A DNA stretch of 64,000 nt, taken from assembly GCF_905147045.1 (NCBI RefSeq), contig NC_065902.1:8997377-9061376 (forward strand), in the 5' to 3' direction. Shown piece after piece: positions 45,359 to 57,534 of this stretch; position 1 is the first letter of the stretch, and each line of letters begins with the position of its first letter. The notes under the pieces were generated by a model that made no database searches, was not told the DNA's origin, and saw nothing but the letters and a program-made list of their open reading frames with translations. A program made the translations under genes and the position numbers. The DNA is from Nymphalis io (taxonomy: Eukaryota; Arthropoda; Insecta; Lepidoptera; Nymphalidae).

Positions 45359-48300
45359 AATATATATTCATTTTGATCAATTATATTTCTTCATATAATT
45401 ACGAGCATGTAAGAAGTTATTATAAGGATTGTATTTTCGTCAGGACAATTGCATAAAGAGTTTAAACCAATCGCTGTTAACGCATTCGGCAGCGATTACC
45501 AGAATCGCAATTTCATTGGAGTCGAAAGGACCGAAAATAAACGCTATGCACCACAAAGGATTCCGAACGGTTGGCATTTTGTGTTATTAAGCCTTTGAAC
45601 ATGGATTTTCTTTACATTTTGGTGACATAGGATAGCGCTGTTAGGGGAATTCCGGAAATTTATAAAAAGTTATTTATCAACAGTAAAATGATATATTGAG
45701 ACGTTGCATGTTTCATTTAGGATGAAAGAAGTGTCTTCAAACATGGTTTTATAACAACACATTTTGAGTATCCTCACGTTTGTTTCTTTATTTTATTGAT
45801 TTTGAATAAAAATAGCCAAGAGCCATTACTATAAATAAGTCTGATTTAGTCATTTTGTTTTAAAAAAATAGCCTGCTTGTAAAGACTTTGTGACAATAGC
45901 GTTAGTGGTCATGATCGAACTTTCGGCTTTCACATCACACTGACATTTAAAGGTGTTTATATCGTTCAGCTATTGAGGCTAAGAGATTGATATATTGATT
46001 AAATATTAATAATTATATATTTTTACTCGAACAAAGCTCAAATTTAATGAGTACAATTTCTCCAGTAATTGCCTTGTTTTAATATTCACCGTATACAGTT
46101 AATTTATTTTACTTGATTTCATTTCGAGTAAAGTAAAAAATATCGGAAAAATGTTGAATAAACATAGACGTGTGGATAATATACACTCGTTTTTTATTCC
46201 CAAGTCTACCAGAAGCCAGAAGATTCTCTAAAATCTACAACACTCGAACCACGTTTAGTTGAAAATCAACAACCACAGAAAAAGTGTAAAGATGGTAAGG
46301 ATAATTTGATATTTTTCCGTTAAATATTCTGAAATAGCGTCAAATTTTGATAGTGATTTTTTAAATTTGTTTCAACGTACAGCTACTTTGAAAAAAGTAT
46401 TCAAAATTATTGCTTATTTTATGGAAAGTATATAGAAAACTAATTAACTATTGACTATAGTTAGACAAAGTTTTATGATTGAAAATGTATACGACATTAC
46501 CAATACTCATTTTAAAATGTGTGCATTCTTTATATGGCAAGTCTACAAAGTATCAAAAACATTAAATACTTTATAAAAGGGACAGTGATAATAAATTATT
46601 ATAAAGGAGAAATTATATTCAAAAAAGCTTTTAATTTGACTAATTGTAATTTTACAATATAAAATTATAATGAGTCGATTTAAAAACCTTAAAGTTACAA
46701 AGAACTCATTACATTTGACCCAGAGCTGTAAAGACAAAGTTTCTGTTTTCACCCCTCGGTACCTCAAGGCTGAAGTTTCAAAGGCTGTGGACAGGATGGT
46801 TAATTAAAATGAGGGTACTTACACAACTTCTAATAGGACAATGGATACAATTTAGGTGTATAGTTATTTATACATCGAAATTTATATATATTATGAAACG
46901 TATATAAAAATGAATTAGTTAATTCCTTTTTTACAACATTATAATCTTTTTTTTTAATTTTTAAATATCTGTACTAAATATCAGTACTAAACGGATGAAG
47001 TTAAATAAAAGTATGCAAAATAAATAGAAATACCTATGCAATAATTAAATTTAAAAAATCACTATCAAAATTTTACGCTATTTTCAGATTTATTTTATTG
47101 AGGTTATTTAAAGCTGTGTTGTGCTTAAAAATTAACTTGAACATAGCTAGACATAGACAGCCTATTATATATATATTATATATAATAGCTATAGAATATG
47201 AAAAATATTATTAATATTTACTTTGTATTATGGCGGCTAAATAAGTTTCTTAACTTGTCATTATATAGATATTATATTGACCAGTTAAGTTAAAAATATT
47301 TATATTAACATTTTATTAAATCAAAATCATTAATTATCGCATACATCGGGGTGTACACCCACGCACATCTAGAGTAACATAAAAAAGCTCCACCGATTCA
47401 TCTAACACTAAGTGCTTGGTAAAATTCAGTGTTGCCTTTGTAAAAAATAAATTCGTAAGTGTAGAATAAAACATACTTCTATTTCTAAAATAGAGCCTTC
47501 GAAGAAACAAACGGAAATTGATTTATTGAAGAACGAGGTACAGTATCAAGTTAAAACTCGAGGGGAGAAACTTAAAGTAAGTGTATCATTGTCTTTCTTT
47601 CAACTTTTCTCTTTTGTGTTCCTTATTGAGGAAATTGAACACTACCAACCATTATCAGGTTATTACATTTTGAGAGCAGCTAGTTTCATCTTATTGGCTA
47701 TAAGATTGTATCCGAGACTCCTCCGCATTATCTGGGTTTCTAAGATCCTTCATCAATTGTCTGAGAACAAAATAAAATGCACATTGTACGAAATCGTTAT
47801 CGAAATGAGTAATTTCTTGTGTATGCTTCCATTGCGATTTGTTATTTTTTATTTATAAAAAGTATACTGGCTGGCAATTGGTCCAATTGATAGTAAGTTT
47901 TCACCGTCCATATACATTGGCATTGTAAGAAATATTGATCATTTATTATAACGTAATTGCGTGCACCTTGAAAAATAAATGTTATGGCCCTTTGTGCCTG
48001 TTAACTGACTCCCTCAAACCGGAATACTAAGTATTATCATTTAGCGGTATAATATGTAATGAAATGTGAATCTAACAGATTCAAATAGATAAACTAACAA
48101 TATTTTCAAGTTTGATCCATTCGTTAATAATAATATCAGATACATTATATTATAAACTACTTCACTAAAACTTCACTAACTCATGTCTAAACGAATACAG
48201 TTCTCATTACCATGGCGCAATCGCCAAGTCATCCAAGTTTGTTTTCTCTAATAGCAAGAGCCGAGTTATAACACATGAATCCTAGCCGAAAAATAACGGG

Positions 48301-51300
48301 CAAGTATTTATAATTCATTTCGTGCTAAGTAAAACATCGCGAGTAAACTTCCATGATTCTGAAAATCTGCTACCTGTTTATACCCGAATTGTAGTAGCGT
48401 AGGGGAATAAGTTCCAATCAATCAATCAACAGCCAATCGTTGTCCACTGCTGAACATAGGCCTCTCCCAAGGTGCGCCAAAGCTCCCTGTCCTCCGCCTT
48501 CCGCATCCAGTTGGTGCCCGCCACCTTCTTAAGGTCGTCGGTCCACCTGGCTGGAGGGCGCCCTACGCTGCGCTTGCCGATTCGCGGTCTCCACTCTAGG
48601 ACTCGTCTGCTCCAACGGCCATCGGTCCTACGACATACGTGACCAGCCCACTGCCACTTCAGCCTGCTAATTTTGCAAGCTATGTCGGTGACTCCGGTTC
48701 TTTTCCGGATAATCTCATTTCTGATCTTATCCTTTAAAGATACTCCGAGCATAGCTCGCTCCATAGCACGCTGAGCGACTTTGAATTTGTGGACTAGTCC
48801 TGCAGTTAGTGTCCACGTTTCGGCACCGTATGCCATGGCAGGAAAAACCGATACCGCGACCGCTACCTTGGTCGGGCCTAGCGGGCTTGCCGGTAACTGG
48901 GGGCCTTTTTTTGGGCGCATCTGCCATTAAGGGAGGGGTTTGCCCATACTCGCCGCGCTGGGCAGGCGTGTTGGCGAGCGCAGTAGGGGGGTAAGATGTT
49001 TATGGGAGGGGGGACGCTGCTGCCCATCCCCCCTTTTCCCCGTCCCTCAGTCGCCTCTTACGACACCCACGGGATGAGATTGGGGGAGTACTATTCTAAG
49101 CCGGTACTCCACGGCAAGTTCCAAGCTTCTTTAAAAACAGAAGGGGGTCCTAACCCAGAAAGCTGTCACATGAAAAGTAAAACTGCTTATATTCGATTTT
49201 TTATGACTCGCGTAAACTAACGTACAGGTCGGTAGTAAAAAAATATATAATATACATTTTAAATATTATTTATTAATTATCAACCGAAGTGTTATATCGT
49301 AAAACTCTTCCATTTTACGTTTACAACTATTTGTGATGTTCGTAAAACATAACGTCGGTCGTCTAGAATTACAACTGGTTGTTAAATTTTATTAATTAAA
49401 ATTAATATACCTGTCCGGGCTATTCAAACTAATTAGCTGTATGAAAACTGCTTCAATTTAGCTTTATGCGCGATAAATTAAATTAAGTCAGAGCGTCCTT
49501 TATGCGGCGGTGCTAAGATCTTAATTAAATCTTTTACCTAACAGTGTGAGTTGCCACTTTGTTAAATGTGAATACCGCGGATTGTCTGTCATAGAACGAT
49601 ATTTTTACACACAGTAAAAACATAATCTGTATATTATTTAGCCAATCGTAGTCCACTAGGTATCTCTAAATGTAAAGGTAAAGGAGACTGCCTCCTTGGT
49701 CTAGTGGCTTGATATAAGGCCGCAGACCCGGAAGTCTTGGGTTCAATTCCCAGGTCGGGCCAATAAAAAGTTATTCGTTTTTTCTGACAGAAAATTCTCA
49801 GTAGCAGCCCGGAGTCTGGAAGTTGGAAGTGTGTACACTCCCGTGTCTCGGAAAGCACGTAAAGCCGTTGGTCCTGCGTCCTGAACTCTTTCCGGACGTG
49901 TCGGATTGCCGTCCCATCGGATTATGAGAGTTAAGGAATAAAGAGTGCATCTGTGTTTGCGCACACACTTGTGCACTATAATATCTCCTGCATAGTTGGC
50001 TAATCTCTCTTGAGATTGGCCGCCGTGGCCGAAAGCGGTCTGGAGGACATTATTATTTATTACCTCTAAAGGTGTACCAATACCACAATCTCTTCTTTCT
50101 GCATCCAGTGGGCCACGTTCTAAGATCATCGATCCCACTCGCTAGATTGGAGCTCTACTCTGTGTTAGTTGATCCATGTTCTCCAACAATATCAGACCTT
50201 CGACATATATATGTGACCAAGCCCTAACACTTTCGTCACTTCACACAATATACTTGTAATTATAAAATAAGAAATAGAACACGTGCATATACAGTACACC
50301 CGCCATGATAAAAAAAATGCGGTAGAATTTTTGAAATTTTGAATTTTTTCACTCCAATTTGACCTTGATATACTTTCATTTCGCCCAAAGAAATTACATT
50401 TCAAAAACATTTTTGAAAATATTATCATCCTGTTTCAGTAAGCACTTCGCAAACTATTGTTGTAAAACTGTATTGAAATTTAGTGGCTTTATTATTTAAA
50501 TCGGACAATAAGGAAATAGAATGCTCATAAAATATCGTCGTATCCAGATCTCACGCTAACAATGCCAACGGAACAGTTCGCTCATATTAAAAATAAACGC
50601 AGCACATTTTCTTTTGGTTCTCTTAGAAGTAATAGTGAGTGATTTTGTCGTAGTAAATAAAGCTAGTCCATTGGTGGAGCAGCCGGTAAGGCGCTCGATG
50701 CAATATCCGTTCAACGTTTTGTCTTTAAAAAACTATAGCAGCTTTCATCGAACGATCGTTGTCGCGTTAACGCTATGATTTTATCACGGCTCTATGGGTA
50801 CCGATTTTTCATTGAATACTTAATAAGCTATGAAGGAAATATAAAAAGGTAATCAATAGTTTATGGTTCGATGAAGTGCTCTTTTATATTAGTTTTATTA
50901 AGGAGAAAAGTAGAAGAATTTTAGTTATATTTTGTGGGTCATATGGCATATTGTATGGCTTACAACCGAAATCAATAATATATTTAACATTCATTTAAGT
51001 ACTTTTGAGAACAAGAATTACAAAGATACAAGTTAATTGTTAAAAAAATGATTAGACCATACCATAGCTGAGGTAACAGATTTGATTTTAAAACGAAATC
51101 CTAATAATATTTTATATAGATTTTATAATAAAATTATCAAAGTAATGAATGCAATCACTCCAAAACCATTTTCCATTCGTGTAATTACATCGCGTTAAAA
51201 ATACAAATACGCGACACGACACTCGTTTTCCCTCATGAATGTACACAAATTAAATGTAACGGTCGTTTAGTGCAAACGTACCCATTAGAATGTGTTGCCA

Positions 51301-54300
51301 GCACTAATATTATGTATTTTTAGGAAAAAAATTGGTATAAACTTTTATATATATTTTACATTTAAATTCAACAATTAAAACGCAATTTTATAAATGTATT
51401 CTTATTAAAGGAGAAATAAGTATTCGATTCTCATTTTGAATATGTGATTATGATGAGTGATTTCGGCCATGATGGCCTATTTAAGGGAGACTAGTCAACT
51501 GCGTAGAAAATATAATAGTGCATAAGTGTACGCACACTTATGTTGCTAACACAGATGCAAAAACTCAGCAAGTCAATAAGCACGTGCTGATCGGCCGCTG
51601 GGTTCACCCCTACCTTTTATATTTGCAAAAATCTCGACCGAAGGACGTAATATATATATATCAAAAGCGTAAATGCTTCTATCATACAATTTCTGATTAT
51701 TTTATCACTAATAAATAGTTGCACTAAACTAACTATCAAGAGGTGGTCAAACGCCAGCAGGTGAGCGTTAATCGCTTTAAAAGCTGCTTCACTTGGAAAA
51801 TATAACAGAAACTACTAAACCGATTTCGATATGCCCAAATTTCTGGAATTTTACCTAATTAACTTTATTATATCATGAACAGCACGCAAAGTGTTTTTTT
51901 AGAAACCAGGGTTTTAAAGTAAAATTTTATTTTATTTTGATTTGGTACGATTATATATTTATAATGTTTTGTAATTGTTTATAACAATATCTGTATCAGC
52001 TGGTGCTATCAATGAATAATAATATTAATTCACAGAAAAAAAATATATATATGTATATAATATCACCTGGGGTCAACTTCAATAGAGTAAAGTTGTAAAC
52101 ATCCAAATCGGCTTAGCCTTTTTCGAGCAATATAATTATAACCTTTTAATCTTTTAAGTCGATTCGGAAAAATACTGCGTGAAAAAAAATATAACTGCAA
52201 CCAGTTAGCAAATACATAGAAACATTCTATTTAATTGAAAACCTACAACATTGTTCAAGTTAGTTCAGGCATCGAATGAAACTTTCATATAAAGCATTGG
52301 AACGGACGAGTTTATGTACAATGCGGGACTTTTAAATTATTTCATACTTTACACAGTTATTGAGTGTAACAACCGTCAACTATGTTGTTTTATAGCTCCC
52401 ATTTTTTGATAGCGTTATTAAAACAAGTTATATAAATGTTGTAATACTTTGATGGTGTGAAATGTTGTTTTAGCTTAACCAAATTACAGCGAGACAGTAA
52501 CCGATTTGGTGCAGTGGATAGAACACGCGAATCATATGCAAAGATTGCGGTTTCAAATCCGGGAATGCACCACGTCGTTTACTTTGTGCTGAATATAAAT
52601 ATATGTTTATAATTAATTTCCATTGTGGCGGTGAAGGATAACATCGTGGGGAAAGGTCCATATGTGGGATGAAATTTTGCCACTTTTGAAACAACTAATC
52701 TAAATATTATCCTGAACAGTAGAGGGGACTTTTGCGCAGCATTATAAGTGATACCTCCATTACGTATTTGATATTCAAATACTATCTCACCGTCCGTAGC
52801 TCAATCGCAATTTATCACAATTTATCCATTTAAATTTAAATACAGTATCAGCCTGTTAATGTCCCACGGCTGGGCTAAGGCCTCCTCTCCCCTTTTTGAG
52901 GAGAAGGTTTGGAGCTTATTCCACCTCGCTACTCCAATGCGAGTTGGTAGAATACACATGAGGCAGAATTTCAATGAAATTAGACACATGCAGGTTTCCT
53001 CACGATGTTTTCCTACACCATCAAGCACGAGATGAATTATAAACACAAATTAAGCATATGAAAATTCAGTGGTGCTTGCCCGGGTTTGAACCCACGATCA
53101 TCGGTTAAGATTCACGCGCTCTAACCACTAGGCCATTTCGGCTAGTAAAATTTAAATAGGGTCATAAAACAAAATTAATATCGATTTGTTTGTATATCAT
53201 TTTAATTATTTTATTTTTAGTTTCACATTCTATTCAAATAAAATGTTTTTTCGTATAACAGTTTTTCTGTAAGTAATTAAAGATAAATTAATTTTGGTAA
53301 TTGATTTATTCCATATACTCGTTACTTCCATCATCATCAATTATGATACATATTTTAATAATATTTGCGTTAAAAATTTATTGAAACGCAAATATTTAAT
53401 ATTATTTTATAGTAATGAAATGAGACAAATAATACTTTTTATAATCATGTTTATGTGTTTCTTAGTCATACTAATATTTAAGAATACATTCCGTAAATTA
53501 TTTCCCGGTTACTATAAAAAAGAAAATGTTTATTTTTTAACTTAAACCTAAGTTACAATATATTCAGCTGGGAAGTCCCTTTTAAGATATTGTGTTAACC
53601 CGTATTAGGAGTCCCCGAAATACGTTATGCTTACGGACAATAGAATTGTCTATGAGACGTATTTCGGAAGTTGTGATTGGATTGCTATTTACGGAATACA
53701 ACGGATAGTACGGTAAAAGTATGAAGATGACAGATAATCGAATTTCAATAAAAAAAGCATATAGATGAATTTACAATCTGGAAGCAATGAGTCGTTTTTT
53801 AATGTAGTAACCTTCCTTATATAAATACTTTAATTTTAAAATAGGAACTATATAAAACTGGCACACGCGTATATTCTGGATCTGTTGAGAACATCCTGAA
53901 ATGGCATAAGTCGCTGCAGGACATTGGCATCATGGTTCTTTATGAGATTGTCGGTAAGTTTTTTTTTAAATATTATATAACCCGATATTTAATTAAATGT
54001 TCGGCTTAAGTGTTTTTTTATACATTCTTAAATCCATTTTTATATATGAGGCTTAATTTAACTTCATTATTGTAAAATAATAACGGAATGCCGTTCTGTA
54101 TAAATATGTACAGGATAAAAGTAGTTTTGAGTCATTTTTCAAATTAAGTTATCTGTGTCGTTTAAGAAAACTTAAAAATATTTTAATAAAAAATTAATAT
54201 ACAATTCAAATAATGACATATATTATTAATTTAAAATATATAGAAAATTACACGACGATACTGTTAATAAACTCATGACAAATAACAATTTTAATAATAT

Positions 54301-57300
54301 AAAATTTATGGCAAAGATTTGAGTTTATTCCAATTAAAAAAAAAATACGTTACTTAAATTTTCTTCATATTGGGCAAATTTTTGATGTATCAAGTCTACG
54401 ATCAAAAGAAAAGAGCTGTTACAATTTCAGTTTAGTGGCACAGTTTTTAAATATTTTTAGGTAAATGTGTCAGCGTAAGAGCCGGGGAATCTTGCGCTAA
54501 GAACTTGGTCGTGAGAGATGATAATGGACCAGCCATTCAAGTAGTCTACTATGAAATAGACTTTTTGTTGCCGGAATTGAAAATACCTTGTATGATAAGG
54601 TGTGGAATTATGTTAATACTTTTTTCCTTACATTTTTTTTACAACGATATTTGTAATATAATTGTTTGGATTTCAACAAAGGAGAATAGATAGCCAGGAC
54701 GTAAGTATCCAACAATATGATAAATATTTTTCAGAATAGGAACGCTTTGTTGCATACAAGTTTTATATAAATATTTTATGGAATTCAATTTAATATTAGG
54801 TTATAGTACAATGCATGTGCAAAGGTGGCCTAATTTATCCTAACAATCTTTAACTTACAATTTTCGAATATTTTTAAACAAAAAGGAACGACTTTCAATC
54901 AGAACATCAAATGAACGCATCGATTCTTGTAACTGTAAAGGCAAATTGAATCAAGCACAAGGATAATTTCCTGAATTATTATGTTATTAATATTCTTGAA
55001 ATTAGGGATACTTTAGTAAACGCTATCTCTCTTCTTTATTGCTGTGCCTACAAAAAAAAAACCAATTATAGTAATAGTAATAAAAGTTGCAAATTTATGT
55101 TAAAATATCCTGTAAGAACAAATTCGATACACCTCAGAAATCGGTAATGAAATGTCAGAAAATGGTATACGATATTGACCATAATAAGCATAACATTTCA
55201 AGATTACACGCATTAAAATATTATAATCGTCGAACTACTAATAGATCGATTGACTGAATAAGTCGGTTGTCAATATTTCTTATTTTATTCGAGTAATGAA
55301 GTGAGTTCTTACATAGCATTGCAGTTCGATAAATATTAGCGCTTCATTACCATGTCATACTGTCGTTTATCTCCATAGCCTAATCCAATAACAGGAGGAT
55401 TGAATTCATATGATATCATTGGTCACAAGATCTTGTATAATCTATGGTATTCATTGTTGATTTGTGAAAAAATGGCGTTTTAAATGTCGGCGAAGTTGTT
55501 ATTAGAAAGTTGGACGTAAAATTAAAATACATATAAATAATTAACGAAATATGATTGTATTGTAAATAAATATATATTAATGAAGAATTGTTTGTAGCAC
55601 ATAATATAGCAGAGCTATTAGCAAATCCGAGAAGCCGAGATGACCCATTAGTAAGAACGCGTGAATCTTAACCGATGATCGTGGGTTCAAACCCGGGCAA
55701 GCACCACTGAATTTTCATGTGCTTAATTTGTGTTTATAATTCATCTCGTGCTTAATGGTGAAGGAAAACATCGTGAGGAAACCTGCATGTGTCTAATTTC
55801 ATTGAAATTCTGCCACATGTGTATTCTACCAACCCGCATTGGAGCAGCGTGGTGGAATAAGCTCCAAACCTTCTCCTCAAAAGGGAGAGGAGGCCTTAGC
55901 CCAGCAGTGGGACATTAACAGGTTGTTACTGTACTGTACTGTCGTTTAATATGTTTTTCCAAAATTTGACCTTTATTAGCTGGTTTAGTATAACACAGAC
56001 ACACTTAAGTTATCTAGTACAAAAAAGTTTCTTGTTTGCTTGGTTAGCATTCGATGTAAGTTGTTCCTATTTAATTATTTGATAACAATTGTATATAAAT
56101 ATTTTATTCATTAAGTCTATATCATATTTTCATATAAACCTCAATCAAAAAGTCAAATCGTAAATAGGATATAATATAAATAATGAACAGACGGAATAAT
56201 GGCAAGATCTATAGTAGCATTTCCAGTAGATTCTCGGAATTATAATTCCCCGAGCAAAGAACTAAAACAAAACAATGGCCGGTAACAATCTCAGGCAATA
56301 AGACAGAATATTATTATTTTTATATATGTTTTGCACAATTACGTTACGTTTAAAAAAAGCCGAGATGGCCCTGTGGTAAGAACGCGTGAATCTTAACCGA
56401 TGATCGTGGGTTCAAACCCGGGCAAGCACCACTGAATTTTCATGTGCTTAATTTGTGATTATAATTCATCTCGTGCTTTACGGCGAAGGAAAACATCGTG
56501 AGGAAACCTGCATGTGTCTAATTTCACTGAAATTCTGTCACATGTGAATTCTACCAACCCGCATTGGAGCAGCGTGGTGGAATAAGCTCCAAACCTTCTC
56601 CTCAAAAAAAGAGGAGAGGAGGCCTTTAGCCCAGCAGTGGGACATTCACAGGCTGTTACGGGTTACGGGTACGTTACGTTTTGAAAAACATAAACGGTAA
56701 TTTGAAATTAGAAAGGAATACGAGTATTTGTGTCGCATAATATGTACGATCAATATTTTTAAGTGCGTAATTCAATGGATTACAATTTTTGCTTTCGTTT
56801 ATTTGAGCTTTCATTTTCTGAATAAATAGGGTAATAGGACGTATTATGCCGGGAACAAGTAGATTGCAAGCGTTCAATGTGCGACCCGCGACAGGAGATG
56901 ACGTCGCCTCATTGCCACGTCGCGCTGCTGTCGCTTCTCATCACATCACGAAGCTTTGCAAAGAATATTTCAATTAATTTATTTAAATTTTAATTAAATA
57001 TTGTTAAGCTTTTTAATTATAATCTTTATAGTAGAAATTCATTAATTTCTGGTTAATTAATGGGTCTGTTAATTTTAATGTTCTTGACAATTATTCGAAT
57101 ATGAAGTTTGATTGAATAATAAAGCGATAAATGTATTTGTGTTTAGTTTCATTTATAATCAAGAAACCAACTAAATAATATATTTATTTATATATGTTTA
57201 TCTTATTTTTATATTACTATTTAAAAAACTTTATACGTTTTCCCGTTGTTTTTGCTTGAAAATGAAGTGAAAACGACACGATAAAAGTCATAGCAAAATG

Positions 57301-57534
57301 ACACTTACGACCAATCGAAAAACGACTTGGCACATGTTTGGTAGCATCAGGGATCTTCATGGAATTATTCCTAATGCTTCTTGGAAGCTTCGCTTTTCGC
57401 TTAAAAGGCATTTCGGGTTGTTGAGTATAAACTGCGCTAGCATCGAAGTTTGGGATGACGCCAAACGTTTGTTCATTAACATAACGCTGGATATAAGGGC
57501 CACTTATAACTTTTGTTGGACAGATCGTACTTAA
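42588..57534 (+). CDS. SPATA22: SPATA22-like meiotic protein
   Basis: CDS join(42588..42627, 42916..42979, 43706..43814, 44123..44213, 46205..46294, 47494..47576, 53845..53953, 54461..54599, 57294..57534), 321 residues, all junctions in phase. Vertebrate SPATA22 binds MEIOB and RPA and is needed for meiotic recombination. The C-terminal part follows its OB-fold-like domain: ENILKWHKSLQDIGIMVLYE, then NLVVRDDNGPAIQVVYYEID with ELKIP (human has RDG, CVFYEID and ELPRL in the same order), then LLSINCASIEVWDDAKRLFI. The N-terminal half is polar and low in complexity (PEHIYYRAYNSD, GIDPRYLATYT), as usual for this fast-evolving protein. The last exon start has two in-phase acceptors six bases apart (AAAAG and CATAG); 57294 is used here. 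Exons 7 and 8 are the best supported. Exons 2-6 depend on phase and composition, and the last exon on a weaker alignment. Confidence 0.72.
43227..43416 (-). mobile_element. SINE-like family B relic
   Basis: Reverse blocks GATATTCTACCGCCAAACAG, CAACTACAGGCACAAGGGTC and CTTAGTTCCCAAGGTTGGTG mark a truncated family B copy. It lies in intron 2 of the SPATA22-like gene. Just left of it, at about 43185-43215, is a scrap of a family A head (ATGGCCTAGTAGTTAAAAC). Confidence 0.7.
44262..44600. repeat. Dispersed repeat-like segment
   Basis: It starts CTAGCTCACCCATTCCGGCT and ends near AACTTTGTTTTATAATATG, with GAAAATCTGTTCGGCAGTAT and CAGACACATAGGACGTGAC in between. This kind of block is common in Lepidoptera as transposon-derived DNA; the class is not assigned. 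Confidence 0.5.
45271..45365. repeat. (AT)n microsatellite, compound
   Basis: Two long AT arrays (about 45271-45316 and 45331-45354) are separated by AGTAACTAAGTATA. Intron 4 of the SPATA22-like gene. Confidence 0.95.
47880..48062 (+). mobile_element. SINE-like family B relic
   Basis: TACATTGGCATTGTAAGAAA, GTTATGGCCCTTTGTGCCTG and CTCCCTCAAACCGGAATACT match family B in order with many changes. Confidence 0.6.
48238..48418 (+). mobile_element. SINE family A relic
   Basis: AGAGCCGAGTTATAACACAT, GAATCCTAGCCGA and AATTCATTTCGTGCTAAG preserve the family A order with large losses. Confidence 0.5.
48420..48860 (-). mobile_element. RTE-like non-LTR retrotransposon 3' fragment
   Basis: The minus-strand frame (48426-48860 of a longer open frame) encodes the C-terminal tail typical of RTE-clade reverse transcriptases: AMAYGAETWTLT, QRAMERAMLGVSLKDKIRN, VTDIACKISRLKWQWAGHV and KRSVGRPPARWTDDLKKVAG. 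The frame is intact over this stretch and its GC content differs from the host intron. Homology stops at about 48850. Confidence 0.85.
48860..49170. mobile_element. GC-rich retroelement-derived segment, family unassigned
   Basis: Directly beside the RTE tail is a GC-rich block (GGGCCTAGCGGGCTTGCCGG, GTCGCCTCTTACGACACCCA, CGGGATGAGATTGGGGGAGT). It looks like the end of a different lepidopteran element, so the pair may be a chimera or a nested insertion. Confidence 0.5.
49688..50058 (+). mobile_element. SINE family D, full length
   Basis: It carries the tRNA-like head (CTTGGTCTAGTGGCTTG, GGGTTCAATTCCCAGG), then CTGACAGAAAATTCTCAGTA, CATCGGATTATGAGAGT, GTGCACTATAATATCTCCTG and the GGCCGAAAGCGGTCTGGAGG end with an ATT tail. 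In intron 6 of the SPATA22-like gene. Confidence 0.88.
51460..51545 (-). mobile_element. SINE family D fragment
   Basis: GTGATTTCGGCCATGATGGC, CTATTTAAGGGAGACTAGTC and ATAATAGTGCATAAGTGT match the 3' part of family D in reverse. Confidence 0.65.
52499..52690 (+). mobile_element. SINE family A relic
   Basis: CCGATTTGGTGCAGTGGATA, GAACACGCGAATCATATGC and TTTCAAATCCGGGAATGCAC, followed by a diverged body, keep the family A order. It is clearly older than the copy at 52846. Confidence 0.6.
52846..53143 (-). mobile_element. SINE family A, full length, with 11-bp target-site duplication
   Basis: A complete reverse copy from CAGCCTGTTAATGTCCCACG to CTAACCACTAGGCCATTTCG. AAATTTAAATA is repeated exactly at 52832-52842 and 53148-53158. 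Confidence 0.9.
55401..55620 (+). repeat. Dispersed repeat family G, copy 2
   Basis: The counterpart of 33490-33706, with the same blocks in the same order and almost the same length. A young family A SINE starts about 13 bp downstream. Confidence 0.65.
55634..55941 (+). mobile_element. SINE family A, full length
   Basis: The order of blocks is complete, from GCCGAGATGACCCATTAG to GGGACATTAACAGGTTG and a TACTG-repeat tail. It lies in the last intron of the SPATA22-like gene. Confidence 0.88.
56359..56670 (+). mobile_element. SINE family A, full length, with 11-bp target-site duplication
   Basis: A complete copy from GCCGAGATGGCCCTGTGG to CACAGGCTGTTACGGG. ACGTTACGTTT is present at 56341-56351 and 56671-56681, the mark of retroposition. 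Confidence 0.9.

Noticed and set aside
48426..48920. A 164-codon frame as a host gene
   Set aside because: It is the C-terminal end of an RTE-type reverse transcriptase; its first part even runs into the neighbouring GC-rich element.
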